Part shown: positions 33,674 to 43,770 of the stretch, one piece after another
How the letters are laid out: the number at the start of each line of letters is the position of its first letter
Numbering within the stretch: position 1 is the first letter of the stretch
Assembly: GCF_002101555.1 (NCBI RefSeq)
Contig: NZ_LQOL01000099.1
Coordinates: 112,768-176,767 of the forward strand
Source of the DNA: Mycolicibacterium canariasense
GTDB lineage: Bacteria; Actinomycetota; Actinomycetes; Mycobacteriales; Mycobacteriaceae
Reading direction: 5' to 3'
Length of the DNA stretch: 64,000 bases
The notes under the pieces: generated by a model
Seen by the model: only the letters and a program-made list of their open reading frames with translations
What the model was told of the DNA's origin: nothing
The model's database searches: none
Made by a program: the position numbers and the translations under genes

Positions 33674-34269
33674 ACCGACCTACTCGTGCCGATCCGCACT
33701 GCGATCCGCGGTGGCGGCAGCAGAATCTCGGTGGCGCTGCCGACCGCGGCGGTGACCGCGCCCTTGGCCGCGGCTCCGGACACCGTGCCGGGCTGACTGC
33801 CGGACGCATCACCGGATTCGACGCCGGTGAGACCGACGTAGAGGGTCACCTTGCGGCGGGTGGCGTCGGCGCGCAGCACCTCGACACCGGGCACGGCGGA
33901 GGCGGCATGGGAAGCCAGTCGGGCCACATCGCGCGGCCGCATCCACACGGCCGCCGACGCGTCGACGGCGATGGCCGTCTTACGCCGGGGCCGCAGCGCC
34001 GAGAACACCAGCCAAGCCCCGGCCGCCAACGCGACGGCGCCGGCCGGCACCATCCACCATTGGCTGTGCAGCCCGTCGACCGCGGTGACGGCGGCGCCGA
34101 TCCAGGAGGTGCCGGTGATCCAACCCAGCGTGACACCGGCTTCGCGCACCGCGAGAACACCCGCGGCGAGCACCACCAGGGCGAGCACCACCCCGATGTA
34201 CCGAGCGGTGGCGGTGGCGACGGGAACCCGGCCGGGTGCGGGCAGCGGTACGGCATCGGCGGTCGTCAT
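33670..34269 (-). CDS. DUF6286-type membrane protein of the Asp23 locus
   Basis: A 199-residue protein with two transmembrane helices (about 25-47 and 72-92) and a C-terminal soluble domain (AIAVDASAAVWMRPRDVARLASHAA, VEVLRADATRRKVTLYVGL) of the Asp23-associated type. The pattern of two helices plus one Asp23-like fold repeats that of the AmaP-like neighbour. Both ends overlap neighbouring genes by 4 bp. Its function is inferred from the locus only. Confidence 0.72.
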   Translation of the reverse strand: MTTADAVPLPAPGRVPVATATARYIGVVLALVVLAAGVLAVREAGVTLGWITGTSWIGAAVTAVDGLHSQWWMVPAGAVALAAGAWLVFSALRPRRKTAIAVDASAAVWMRPRDVARLASHAASAVPGVEVLRADATRRKVTLYVGLTGVESGDASGSQPGTVSGAAAKGAVTAAVGSATEILLPPPRIAVRIGTSRSV

Positions 34270-34709
34270 TGGACTCTCTTCACATCGGTGGTGGTGGTGC
34301 TGAGCTGCTCGACCGTGACGTCGACACGGTCGACCTGCAGCCCGGCCATGGTGGACAGGGTGTGCGCGACATTGCGCTGAACTGCGGAAGCGACCTCGAC
34401 GGCCGGGGCCGGCCAGGCGACGGTGACCTTCAGATGGGCGGTGACCCGGTTTCCGGCGAGGGTGAGCTGCGCCTGGGGCGACGAGCGGCCGGCGATCTTG
34501 GTCAGCCCCGGCGTGGACGCCACGACGTCCGGGGTGTCGAGGGCGGCCCGGACGGCCAGCCGCTGGGCGACCTTTTCCCGGACCGTCAGGGTGCCGCGAC
34601 CGGCGCCGTCGTCGTCCAGGCCACCGTCGTCCAGGCCACCGTTGTCCAGGCCGGGGTCGCCTGCGTCGGGCTCGGCCGTCGCGTCGGGCACGACGTCAGT
34701 CACGGCCAC
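34266..34709 (-). CDS. Asp23/Gls24-family protein
   Basis: A 147-residue soluble protein. The N-terminal 40 residues are acidic and contain a short LDDGG-type repeat encoded by 15-bp units. The rest is an Asp23 domain (VREKVAQRLAVRAALDTPDVV, AHLKVTVAWPAPAVEVASAVQRNVAHTL, VDRVDVTVEQL). GTG at 34707-34709 or 34701-34703 could start it; both lie inside the 3' end of the DUF2273-like gene. It probably binds the membrane anchors encoded downstream. Confidence 0.78.
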   Translation of the reverse strand: MAVTDVVPDATAEPDAGDPGLDNGGLDDGGLDDDGAGRGTLTVREKVAQRLAVRAALDTPDVVASTPGLTKIAGRSSPQAQLTLAGNRVTAHLKVTVAWPAPAVEVASAVQRNVAHTLSTMAGLQVDRVDVTVEQLSTTTTDVKRVQ

Positions 34710-34875
34710 GCCCCCGCAGCAGCGCGCTCAGATCGAGTTCGCCGTCGCGGTGGGCGCCGATCAGGTAACCCGCCGCACCGAGCAGCAGCGCGATCAGAAA
34801 ACCCCACAGCCCGCCGGCCGCCGCGGCGACGCCGAGCAAAAGTCCGGCAACCAACCCCAGAGTCGATGAGGTCAT
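34696..34875 (-). CDS. DUF2273-like small membrane protein
   Basis: A 59-residue protein too short for most gene finders. It has two closely spaced helices (LGLVAGLLLGVAAAAGGLW and FLIALLLGAAGYLIGAH) and an acidic-basic tail ELDLSALLRGRGRD. This is the pattern of the DUF2273 proteins that accompany Asp23 genes in Gram-positive bacteria. AAAGGGGCACGAC precedes the ATG at 34873-34875. It overlaps the start of the following Asp23 gene. Confidence 0.72.
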   Translation of the reverse strand: MTSSTLGLVAGLLLGVAAAAGGLWGFLIALLLGAAGYLIGAHRDGELDLSALLRGRGRD

Positions 34876-34972
34876 GTCGTGCCCCTTTCGCAGGAAAAAC
34901 TAGTTCTGGCACAGATGAATTCACGATAGATGGGGTGGCGGCGCGCCCCTCGCCGCGCCGCCACCCGACGCA

Positions 34973-35272
34973 CTATCGGAGATCGCGGCCGGACGCCGGT
35001 GTCACGGGCACGAGATCTTCGACGGTGACGTCTACGGGTAGATCGGTGATGGCGCCGACCGCGGCCTGGATGGCCGCCGCGGTGGCCCGGACCGGCGCAT
35101 CCAGCGTCAGGCTCACATGGACGTCGACACGGTCCGGCCCGATGCGGATGCCCGGCACCCGGCGCCCGGGCAGGTAGGTGGCCACTTCGCCGAACATGCC
35201 GGCATGTAAGTCGGCCACCCCGTCGACGGCGGTCACCGCCTCGGCGATGCGTTCCGCGTCGTCACTGGACAC
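34973..35272 (-). CDS. Asp23-like small protein
   Basis: A 99-residue protein consisting of one Asp23-like fold (AERIAEAVTAVDGVADLHAG, VDVHVSLTLDAPVRATAAAIQAAV, LPVDVTVEDLVPV). Its GTG lies inside the 3' end of the preceding Asp23 gene (11-bp overlap), so the two are coupled. A 97-bp gap separates it from the DUF2273-like gene. The role is presumably structural within the Asp23 assembly. Confidence 0.72.
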   Translation of the reverse strand: MSSDDAERIAEAVTAVDGVADLHAGMFGEVATYLPGRRVPGIRIGPDRVDVHVSLTLDAPVRATAAAIQAAVGAITDLPVDVTVEDLVPVTPASGRDLR

Positions 35273-35723
35273 GGGCGGGCGTCGCGTCGTCGTCGGCCCC
35301 GTCGCCGTCGATGTGCACGTCGTGCACGGTGATGTTCACCTCGGTGACCTCGAGTCCGGTCATCCGTTCGATCGCGGCGATCACGTTGCGCCGGATCCCG
35401 GCGGCCAGATCCGCAATGGCCACCCCGTATTCGGCGACGATGTCGATGTCGACGGCCGCCTGCTTCTCGCCGATCTCGACCGAGACGCCCTGACTCTGGT
35501 TGACGCTGGCACCGGGGATCCGCTCCCGCAAGGCGCCGACCATCCGGGACGCGCCGCCGCCGAGGTCGTACACGCCGCTGACCTCGCGGGTGGCGATTCC
35601 GGCGATCTTGGACACCACGACACCGGCGATCGTCGTCTTGCCCTGCGAACTCACCAGGGGCGATCCCTGATACGGACTGACTTCCTTGCCCGATGTCTCG
35701 ATATCGGTCTGTGCGCTGGTCAT
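35262..35723 (-). CDS. Asp23/Gls24-family envelope stress protein
   Basis: A 153-residue protein and the best family match of the locus: SSQGKTTIAGVVVSKIAGIATREVSGVYDLG (read in parts), VSVEIGEKQAAVDIDIVAEYG and GLEVTEVNITVHDVHID. Asp23 proteins accumulate at the membrane under alkaline or envelope stress. AAGGAG precedes two in-frame ATGs (35724-35726 and 35721-35723); I use the second for spacing. It is the first gene of an eight-gene minus-strand run that faces the ECF sigma gene across about 170 bp. Confidence 0.85.
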   Translation of the reverse strand: MTSAQTDIETSGKEVSPYQGSPLVSSQGKTTIAGVVVSKIAGIATREVSGVYDLGGGASRMVGALRERIPGASVNQSQGVSVEIGEKQAAVDIDIVAEYGVAIADLAAGIRRNVIAAIERMTGLEVTEVNITVHDVHIDGDGADDDATPARVQ

Positions 35724-35744
35724 CATCACTCTCCTTCCGACTGC

Positions 35745-35773
35745 AACATAGGGGTAGTCGGAGCAATGGTCCC
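35745..35773 (-). promoter_or_regulatory. Weak promoter candidate for the Asp23 operon
   Basis: On the minus strand GGGACC (35773-35768) and TATGTT (35750-35745) are 17 bp apart, upstream of the first Asp23 gene. The -35 match is poor for a housekeeping promoter; control by the adjacent ECF sigma factor is possible but no consensus for it is known. Confidence 0.25.
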
Positions 35774-35892
35774 AAACCGAACGTGCCGATGAGGTGATGC
35801 GCGACACATGCCGAACTCCGCCCGGCGCGTCCACGACATATATCTTGAGAACGGCCAGGCGAGAACGGCGAAGCGGGACCGGAGAGCGGAGT

Positions 35893-36468
35893 GTGGTGAT
35901 AGCGCCAACCGAAGGCGACCTACTCGACGCCGACGACGAGGCCTTGCGGGTCGCCGCCACGCTCGGCGACCGGGAGGCGTTCGACGCCATCGTCAACCGA
36001 TACGGCCCGGTGCTGTATCGGTATGCCCGCCGGATGCTCGCGGCGGAAGCCGACGTCGCCGACGTCGTCCAGGACACCTTCGTTGCCGCCTGGCGGCAGA
36101 TCGGCACCTTTCGCGGCGCATCTTCGCTGCGCACTTGGCTTTTCGCCATCTGCTACCGCAAGATCGCCGATACCCACCGGCTCAAGCGGGCTAGGCCGGT
36201 CGAAGACTGGGTATTGGAACCGTTGGCCGGACCGGACACCGCGGCCGACCCCTTCACGGCAGCCTCCAACGCCGCGTTCCTGGATGCCCTGGAAATGGCG
36301 CTGGGTGAGTTGCCGGTGCGTCAGCGCGCGGTGTGGATGATGCGGGAGATCGAGTTGATGACGTTCCCAGAGATCGGCGAAGTGCTTCAGCTCAGCCCCG
36401 ATGCCGTGCGCGGCCATCACCTGCGGGCTACCAAGGCATTACGAGTTCTGTTGAGGAGGTGGCAGTGA
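35893..36468 (+). CDS. ECF-type RNA polymerase sigma factor
   Basis: A 191-residue sigma-70 factor with region 2 (YGPVLYRYARRMLAAEADVADVVQDTFVAAWRQ, read in parts, residues about 33-70) and region 4 (LPVRQRAVWMMREIELMTFPEIGEVL, about 135-175). It lacks region 3, as ECF factors do. GTG 35893 is chosen because GGAGAGCGGA precedes it; GTG 35896 is an alternative, and the frame is open to 35794. Its stop overlaps the start of the next Asp23-like gene as GTGA. No classical zinc anti-sigma gene is adjacent. Confidence 0.88.
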   Translation: MVIAPTEGDLLDADDEALRVAATLGDREAFDAIVNRYGPVLYRYARRMLAAEADVADVVQDTFVAAWRQIGTFRGASSLRTWLFAICYRKIADTHRLKRARPVEDWVLEPLAGPDTAADPFTAASNAAFLDALEMALGELPVRQRAVWMMREIELMTFPEIGEVLQLSPDAVRGHHLRATKALRVLLRRWQ

Positions 36469-36923
36469 CGGAGTTCGATCCTTTCCTGCACCGCGCGGCC
36501 TCGTATCTGCGCTCGGTGCCCGAGCCCGGTTGGGATGCCATCAGTGCATCGGTGCGCGCGGCCGTGCACGCCGCGTCCCGAGTCGGCTGGCCCATCAGGG
36601 CATCCCGGGACGCCGCCGATGGTGTCGTCTACATCAGCGATCAAGCCCTGCGCAACCTGCTGGCCAGGGAGTTGCGCCGCAAGTTCGTCTGTCAACCGAC
36701 CCGGATCGCATTCACCCTCGACGGTGCGATGCTGCGCGCCATCGACATCGATGTGACCGGCAGTTACGGCACCCAGCTGCGCGAACTCGGCGACGACATC
36801 CGCCGGACGGTGCTCGACACGGTCCGGCTGATCCTCGATGATCTGGATGACGGCGGTCAGACCCCGGCCGGACCCATCGACGTGAACATCACCGATGTCG
36901 TCGACGGCGATCCGCTGGGTTGA
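36465..36923 (+). CDS. Asp23-like protein coupled to the ECF sigma factor
   Basis: A 152-residue soluble protein with a helical start (FDPFLHRAASYLRSVPEPGW) and an Asp23-like C-terminal part (RIAFTLDGAMLRAIDIDVTGSYG, LRELGDDIRRTVLDTV, IDVNITDVVDG). GAGGAGG stands just before the GTG at 36465-36467. In most ECF operons this position is held by an anti-sigma factor; here it is an Asp23-like protein, so it could sense membrane status or regulate the sigma factor. That is inference. It has no membrane helix. Confidence 0.65.
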   Translation: MTEFDPFLHRAASYLRSVPEPGWDAISASVRAAVHAASRVGWPIRASRDAADGVVYISDQALRNLLARELRRKFVCQPTRIAFTLDGAMLRAIDIDVTGSYGTQLRELGDDIRRTVLDTVRLILDDLDDGGQTPAGPIDVNITDVVDGDPLG

Positions 36924-36960
36924 GCCGGCCGATCTCGGCCATACAGTCATGACTTCGGTG

Positions 36961-36974
36961 TATGGTCTGCACCC
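36961..36974 (+). promoter_or_regulatory. Candidate leaderless -10 element, acyl-CoA synthetase
   Basis: TATGGT at 36961-36966 lies 8 bp before the ATG at 36975. There is no Shine-Dalgarno sequence between them. Confidence 0.35.
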
Positions 36975-38711
36975 ATGAGCGGCGTGAGCTTCAACCTGTC
37001 CTCTGTCTTCGGCACGGTCGCCGCCGCGGTTCCGCACCAGACCTTCCTGGTCTGGCGCGACCGCCGGCTCAGCTATGCCGAGTTCGACCGGCGCGTCGAC
37101 GGCTTCGCGAACTTCCTGGTGACCGCCGGCCTCGGGCTGCACGCCGAGCGTGACACCCTGGCCGGCCACCAGTCCGGCCAGGACCATCTCGGCATCTACC
37201 TGCGTAACGGCAACGAGTATCTCGAGTCGATGATCGGCGGTTATCGCGCTCGGGTGGCCCCCTACAACGTCAGCTTCCGCTACGTCGAGGACGAGCTGCT
37301 CTACCTGCTCAACGACTCGAAGGCACGCGCCCTGGTCTACAACGCCGAATTCGCCCCCCGGGTGGCCGCCGTCCGCGACCGCGCACCGGACCTGCGGGTG
37401 CTGATCCAGGTCGCCGACGACTCCGGCCATGCCCTGCTGCCGGGTGCGGTGGATTACGAGGCGGCCATCGCCACGCCCACGCCGGCCGGCGGTCTGCCCG
37501 AACCCTCGGGCGACGACCTCTACATCCTCTACACCGGCGGTACCACCGGCATGCCCAAGGGCGTGTTGTGGCGCCAGCACGACATCTTCCTGTCGTCCAT
37601 GGGGGGTCGCCCCTTCGGCAGCGACCGAGCCCTGGCGTCCTACGAGGAACTCGCCGAGAAGGCGCGCTCGGCCGGCGGCGCGATGTCGATGTTGATGATC
37701 CCGCCGTTCATGCACGGTGCCGCGCAGTGGGCAGCCTACAACGCCATCACGATGGGCGGCAGGATCGTCATTCCCGACGACGTCGAAAGACTGCACCCCG
37801 CCGATGTGCTGCGGCTGGCCGAACGTGAACGCGTGCTGAGCATTCCGGTGGTGGGCGACGCCGTGGCCCGGCCCCTCGTCGAAGAGATCGAGCGGGGCGA
37901 CTATGACCTGTCCGGCCTGTTCACCGTCTCCAATGGCGGTGCGGCACTGTCCCCCACCGTGCGCACGCGACTCCTCAAGGCGCTGCCGCACATCATGCTG
38001 CTCGACGCGGTGGGCGCCTCGGAATCGGGCGCACAGATGAGCACCTACACGACGGCAGGGGAATCGACGCCCGCTGCCGGACCCCATGCGCAGCCCGCTG
38101 CCGGACCCCATGCGCAGCCCGCTGCCGGACCCCATGCGCAGCCCGCTGCGGTCTTCAACCCGCAACCCGACACCGCCGTCGTCGCAGCGGATTTCAGCCG
38201 AGTCTTGTCGCCCGGTGAAGGGTCCGGCTGGCTGGCCCGCCGTGATCTGATCCCGCTGGGGTATCTGGGCGACCCCGAGAAGACAGCCCGTACCTTCCCC
38301 ACCATCGACGGCGTGCGCTGGTCGGTACCCGGCGACCGCGCAAACGTGTTGCCCGACGGCCGGATCGAACTCCTCGGCCGCGACTCGGTGACCATCAACT
38401 CCGGGGGCGAAAAGATCTTCGTCGAAGAGGTCGAACGCGCCATCGCCGCCCACCCCGCCGTGTACGACGTCGTGGTCGTGGGCCGGCCGTCCGAGCGCTG
38501 GGGCAGCGAGGTGGTGGCCATTGTCCAACTCGCCGAGGGCGCCTCGGCCTCCGACGAGGACCTGGCCGAGGTGTGCGGACGCACCGTGGCCAGATACAAG
38601 ATCCCGAAGGCGTTCATCCGAGAGCCCAAGATCGTGCGCTCCCCCGCGGGCAAAGCGGACTACCGCTGGGCCAAGACGGTGGCCACCGGCACCGTCACGA
38701 CCGGTCCTTAA
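36975..38711 (+). CDS. Acyl-CoA synthetase (FadD-type, AMP-forming)
   Basis: A 578-residue adenylate-forming ligase that activates a carboxylic acid as an acyl-CoA. Motifs: the P-loop-like LYILYTGGTTGMPKGVLW (about residues 177-194), GRIELLGRDSVTINSGGEKIFVEEVE (hinge and A8, about 460-485) and the catalytic lysine region SPAGKADYRWAK near the end. It resembles the mycobacterial FadD group active on steroid side chains and branched acids; the substrate is not certain. A 24-bp unit repeated just over three times adds an APAAGPHAQ-type insert at about residues 366-391, before the hinge. The methyltransferase gene is convergent. Confidence 0.88.
   Translation: MSGVSFNLSSVFGTVAAAVPHQTFLVWRDRRLSYAEFDRRVDGFANFLVTAGLGLHAERDTLAGHQSGQDHLGIYLRNGNEYLESMIGGYRARVAPYNVSFRYVEDELLYLLNDSKARALVYNAEFAPRVAAVRDRAPDLRVLIQVADDSGHALLPGAVDYEAAIATPTPAGGLPEPSGDDLYILYTGGTTGMPKGVLWRQHDIFLSSMGGRPFGSDRALASYEELAEKARSAGGAMSMLMIPPFMHGAAQWAAYNAITMGGRIVIPDDVERLHPADVLRLAERERVLSIPVVGDAVARPLVEEIERGDYDLSGLFTVSNGGAALSPTVRTRLLKALPHIMLLDAVGASESGAQMSTYTTAGESTPAAGPHAQPAAGPHAQPAAGPHAQPAAVFNPQPDTAVVAADFSRVLSPGEGSGWLARRDLIPLGYLGDPEKTARTFPTIDGVRWSVPGDRANVLPDGRIELLGRDSVTINSGGEKIFVEEVERAIAAHPAVYDVVVVGRPSERWGSEVVAIVQLAEGASASDEDLAEVCGRTVARYKIPKAFIREPKIVRSPAGKADYRWAKTVATGTVTTGP
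38070..38149. repeat. 24-bp tandem repeat inside the acyl-CoA synthetase gene
   Basis: Three identical 24-bp units (38070-38093, 38094-38117, 38118-38141) and eight bases of a fourth encode PAAGPHAQ in tandem. The reading frame is kept. Perfect identity suggests recent expansion. Confidence 0.97.
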
Positions 38712-38757
38712 CCCAAGAGGCGCGCACCGCCGCGGCCTCGGCGGGAGTCACTGCGCC

Positions 38758-39690
38758 TCAACCCAGGATGGCAGTCAGGTAGGTCATGTCACCGAACGGC
38801 GACAAGCCGTCGATCGGATCCTGCAGGCCGTACATCGCGTACAGCTCGGAATTCTTGTGCAGCCGGACCTCCCATCCGCGGTCGGCGAGGAACGCGGCGG
38901 ACTCGGTTCGCTCACCGGCGTAGAACAGCTCGGTGATATCGATCTGTCCGACCGCGTCGAATCCGTCGATCCCGCTGTCCTGCCACTGTTGCTGCATGGT
39001 GCTCATCTGATCCGCGATCTTCTGCAGTTCCTCGGCGGTGATGGTCCCGGTGTTCTCGGCGGCGAATCGGCTGCCGGCGGCACTGAGGGCGGTCACGTTG
39101 TCCAGCAGCCGATCCTGGGCCTCCGGCGGCAAGTAGATCAACAGCCCCTCGGCGATCCACGCGGTCGGCCGGTTGGGATCGAACCCGTGGGCGCGCAGGG
39201 CAGCCGGCCAGTCGTCGCGTAGGTCGATACCGATGGGACGGTGTTCGACGGCGGGCACGGCACCCTGGTCGGCAAGCACACCGGTCTTGAATTCGATGAC
39301 CTGCGGCTGGTCGAGTTCATAGATGACCGCGTCCGCGGGCCAGCGCAGCCGATAGGCCCGCGCGTCCAAGCCGGAGGCCAGGATCACCACCTGCCGGATC
39401 CCGGCCGCGGCGGCATCGGCGAAGTAATCGTCGAAGTACTTGGTGCGTGCGGCGATGCCGTCCGACATCCGCTGCACATCGAAGGCAGTGCCCGCCGCGG
39501 TGCCGATCTCACCGCGCGCGCACCGGGTGAAGGCGTCCACGCCGACCGCGGACACCAGCGGTTCGGCGTAGGGGTCGTAGATCAGGGGTCGCGGACCGCG
39601 CGTGGCCACCGCCCGCTGCATGGCCACCACCGTCGCGGTGGCGCCGACGCTGGAGGCCAGATCCCAGGTGTCATTGTCAGTGCGTGCCAT
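38758..39690 (-). CDS. SAM-dependent methyltransferase, TIGR00027/LCM family
   Basis: A 310-residue methyltransferase of the family that is strongly expanded in mycobacteria. Marks are TEASVGATATVVA-like WDLASSVGATATVVA near the start, the SAM-site QVVILASGLDARAYRLRWP (about residues 84-102), YELDQPQVIEFK and AEGLLIYLPPEAQ. The methyl acceptor is unknown. ATG at 39688-39690 starts MARTDNDTW. On the minus strand TAGTGT (39704-39699) stands 8 bp before it, which suggests a leaderless transcript. Confidence 0.88.
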   Translation of the reverse strand: MARTDNDTWDLASSVGATATVVAMQRAVATRGPRPLIYDPYAEPLVSAVGVDAFTRCARGEIGTAAGTAFDVQRMSDGIAARTKYFDDYFADAAAAGIRQVVILASGLDARAYRLRWPADAVIYELDQPQVIEFKTGVLADQGAVPAVEHRPIGIDLRDDWPAALRAHGFDPNRPTAWIAEGLLIYLPPEAQDRLLDNVTALSAAGSRFAAENTGTITAEELQKIADQMSTMQQQWQDSGIDGFDAVGQIDITELFYAGERTESAAFLADRGWEVRLHKNSELYAMYGLQDPIDGLSPFGDMTYLTAILG

Positions 39691-39807
39691 AGTTAGACAC
39701 ACTACGCTTATCGTCGGGGTGGCAGTTCCCGCCCAAATGTTCAATTGGGCGGGAAAGTGCCAGTGCGTTCCGGCATTTCGTCGATCTCGGCGTAACGCCG
39801 GCCCGGC

Positions 39808-41124
39808 TTATGGGGCGGGCGCGGGTGCGGGTGCCGGCGGCGGGAAGAGCGAGTTGATCGCGGCCTGAATGGGATCCACCGGCGCCGGGGCGGGAGCGGG
39901 GACCGGCTCGGCGGCCGGCGGAACCGGCGTGGCCTGCGGCGGCTCTTGTGCCGGGGCAACCGCGGCAGGTGCGGGGGTTACCGCGGCAGGTGCGGGGGCA
40001 ACCGCGGCAGGTACCGGGGTTACCGCGGCAGGTGCGGGGGCAATCGCGGCGGGAGCCGGGGCAACCGCGGCAGGTGTCGCGGCGGGTGCCGGGCCGGGCA
40101 GCGGCCCGGTGCCCTGCTCGAGCGGCAGCGGAGCCGACGGTGTCACCACGGGCTCCGGCGCGACCGGGACCTGTGCGGGTACCTGCTGCTGCGGAACCTC
40201 CACGGGAATGACCGGGATCTCGGCGGGCTGCCCCGCGTTGAGCGGCATGATCGGCTCGGAGTACACCGGCGCCGGCGCCTCGGCGGGCTCGGAATCCGCC
40301 GGCTCCGGCACGGACATCTCCTGAGCGGGCGGTGCGGGAACGGGCGCCGAGCTGACGATCTGCGAGGTCCCCGCCGCCGGACTGACCGGCTGATGCGCCG
40401 TCGACAGCGGCGCGGGCCGGTCGGGGCCGCCGAATTGCGACCCGACCGCCAGCAGTCCGACCACCGCGGCGATTGCTGCGGCACCGGCCATCGACGCGAG
40501 CCGGGCGGGCGGAGCATCCGTGATCCAGCCGCGCAGCCGGTGCACGGTCCCGCCGGCCGAACACGCCGGCACGGCGTTGGTCGCCACCGCCTTGGCCGCG
40601 TCGTAGGCCGGGGTGAACCGCGTGGTGGGTAGTTCGGGAGGCAGCGGCACCGCCACCGTGTCGCTCGGATCGGGATCGGACTCGATCGGCTCCACATCGA
40701 CGTCGAGCAGCACCGTCAGGTCGGCCTCGGTCAAGGTGACCGCCCGTGCGGCCGCGGTGTGGGCGGCGCTGTCCGACGGCGCCGGGGTCGCGTTCGGCCA
40801 TCGCACCGAACGGACATCGGTGTAGCCGGCCGCCTTGAGCGTCGCGATCAGTTGCGCGGCCTGTGCGGCGACCTCTTCACTCCAGGTGACGCCGATCGAC
40901 TCCACATCGTGGCCGCTGGCCGTCGCGATCGCTTCCGCACCCCGGACCGCGGCCAGCCCGCGTACCTGCAGATCATCAGCGGTTTCGACGGCGAAGGAGT
41001 CGTCATCGAGGGTGACCGATTCGGGTGCTGCGCCGTCGACCAGAACCCAGCCGACCCCGGCCGAAGTCACCGACAGACCCAGTACCGTCTTCACCCCTGG
41101 TCCAACTCCTGTCACGTTGTTCAC
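39808..41124 (-). CDS. Mycobacterial DUF7159-like protein with Pro/Ala repeat tail
   Basis: A protein of about 438 residues in three parts: an N-terminal domain of 150 residues (TVLGLSVTSAGVGWVLVDG, an actin/ASKHA-like opening typical of this mycobacterial group), one transmembrane helix (about 230-250, LASMAGAAAIAAVVGLLAVG) and a long Pro/Ala-rich exterior that includes six APAAVxP heptads encoded by 21-bp units. The start is unsure: GTG at 41122-41124 has no ribosome binding site, and GTG 41092-41094 lies 11 bp after AGGAG. The 290-bp gap upstream, before Tex, shows no gene. Confidence 0.72.
   Translation of the reverse strand: MNNVTGVGPGVKTVLGLSVTSAGVGWVLVDGAAPESVTLDDDSFAVETADDLQVRGLAAVRGAEAIATASGHDVESIGVTWSEEVAAQAAQLIATLKAAGYTDVRSVRWPNATPAPSDSAAHTAAARAVTLTEADLTVLLDVDVEPIESDPDPSDTVAVPLPPELPTTRFTPAYDAAKAVATNAVPACSAGGTVHRLRGWITDAPPARLASMAGAAAIAAVVGLLAVGSQFGGPDRPAPLSTAHQPVSPAAGTSQIVSSAPVPAPPAQEMSVPEPADSEPAEAPAPVYSEPIMPLNAGQPAEIPVIPVEVPQQQVPAQVPVAPEPVVTPSAPLPLEQGTGPLPGPAPAATPAAVAPAPAAIAPAPAAVTPVPAAVAPAPAAVTPAPAAVAPAQEPPQATPVPPAAEPVPAPAPAPVDPIQAAINSLFPPPAPAPAPAP
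39950..40080. repeat. 21-bp degenerate tandem repeats (APAAVxP heptads)
   Basis: About six 21-bp units with the shared core ACCGCGGCAGGTGCGGGG on the plus strand encode the heptads APAAVAP, APAAIAP, APAAVTP and VPAAVAP in the Pro/Ala tail. Boundaries are approximate because the ends are degenerate. Confidence 0.85.
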
Positions 41125-41414
41125 ACCGGCGCACCGTCGACCGCGCCGAGCATAGTTTGCTCGCTTCCGCCCGGCATCTCGGGGAAAAGCCCGAATTGAT
41201 GTCGTACTGGAACCATCGACCGTGCGCGACGCAGCGTTACCTGCGGGTTACCCACCCATGCTGCCGCTCACCCGCCCCCCGTCGGGCATCAGATATTCAC
41301 CTCCCGGCCACCGGCGCGTCGCGGACACCGTCAGAACGGATTACCTGCTCCGCCGATGCGACCATGCGACACGTCGTCCGGCAGCTCCGGCACCCATGGG
41401 GCGGGCCGCTCACG

Positions 41415-43760
<2,346 letters not shown>

Positions 43761-43770
43761 GCGGTGGACC

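Noticed and set aside
36417..38528. 703-residue open frame opposite the acyl-CoA synthetase
   Set aside because: Low-complexity His/Gly/Val/Asp composition, no start signal, and it covers well-supported plus-strand genes.
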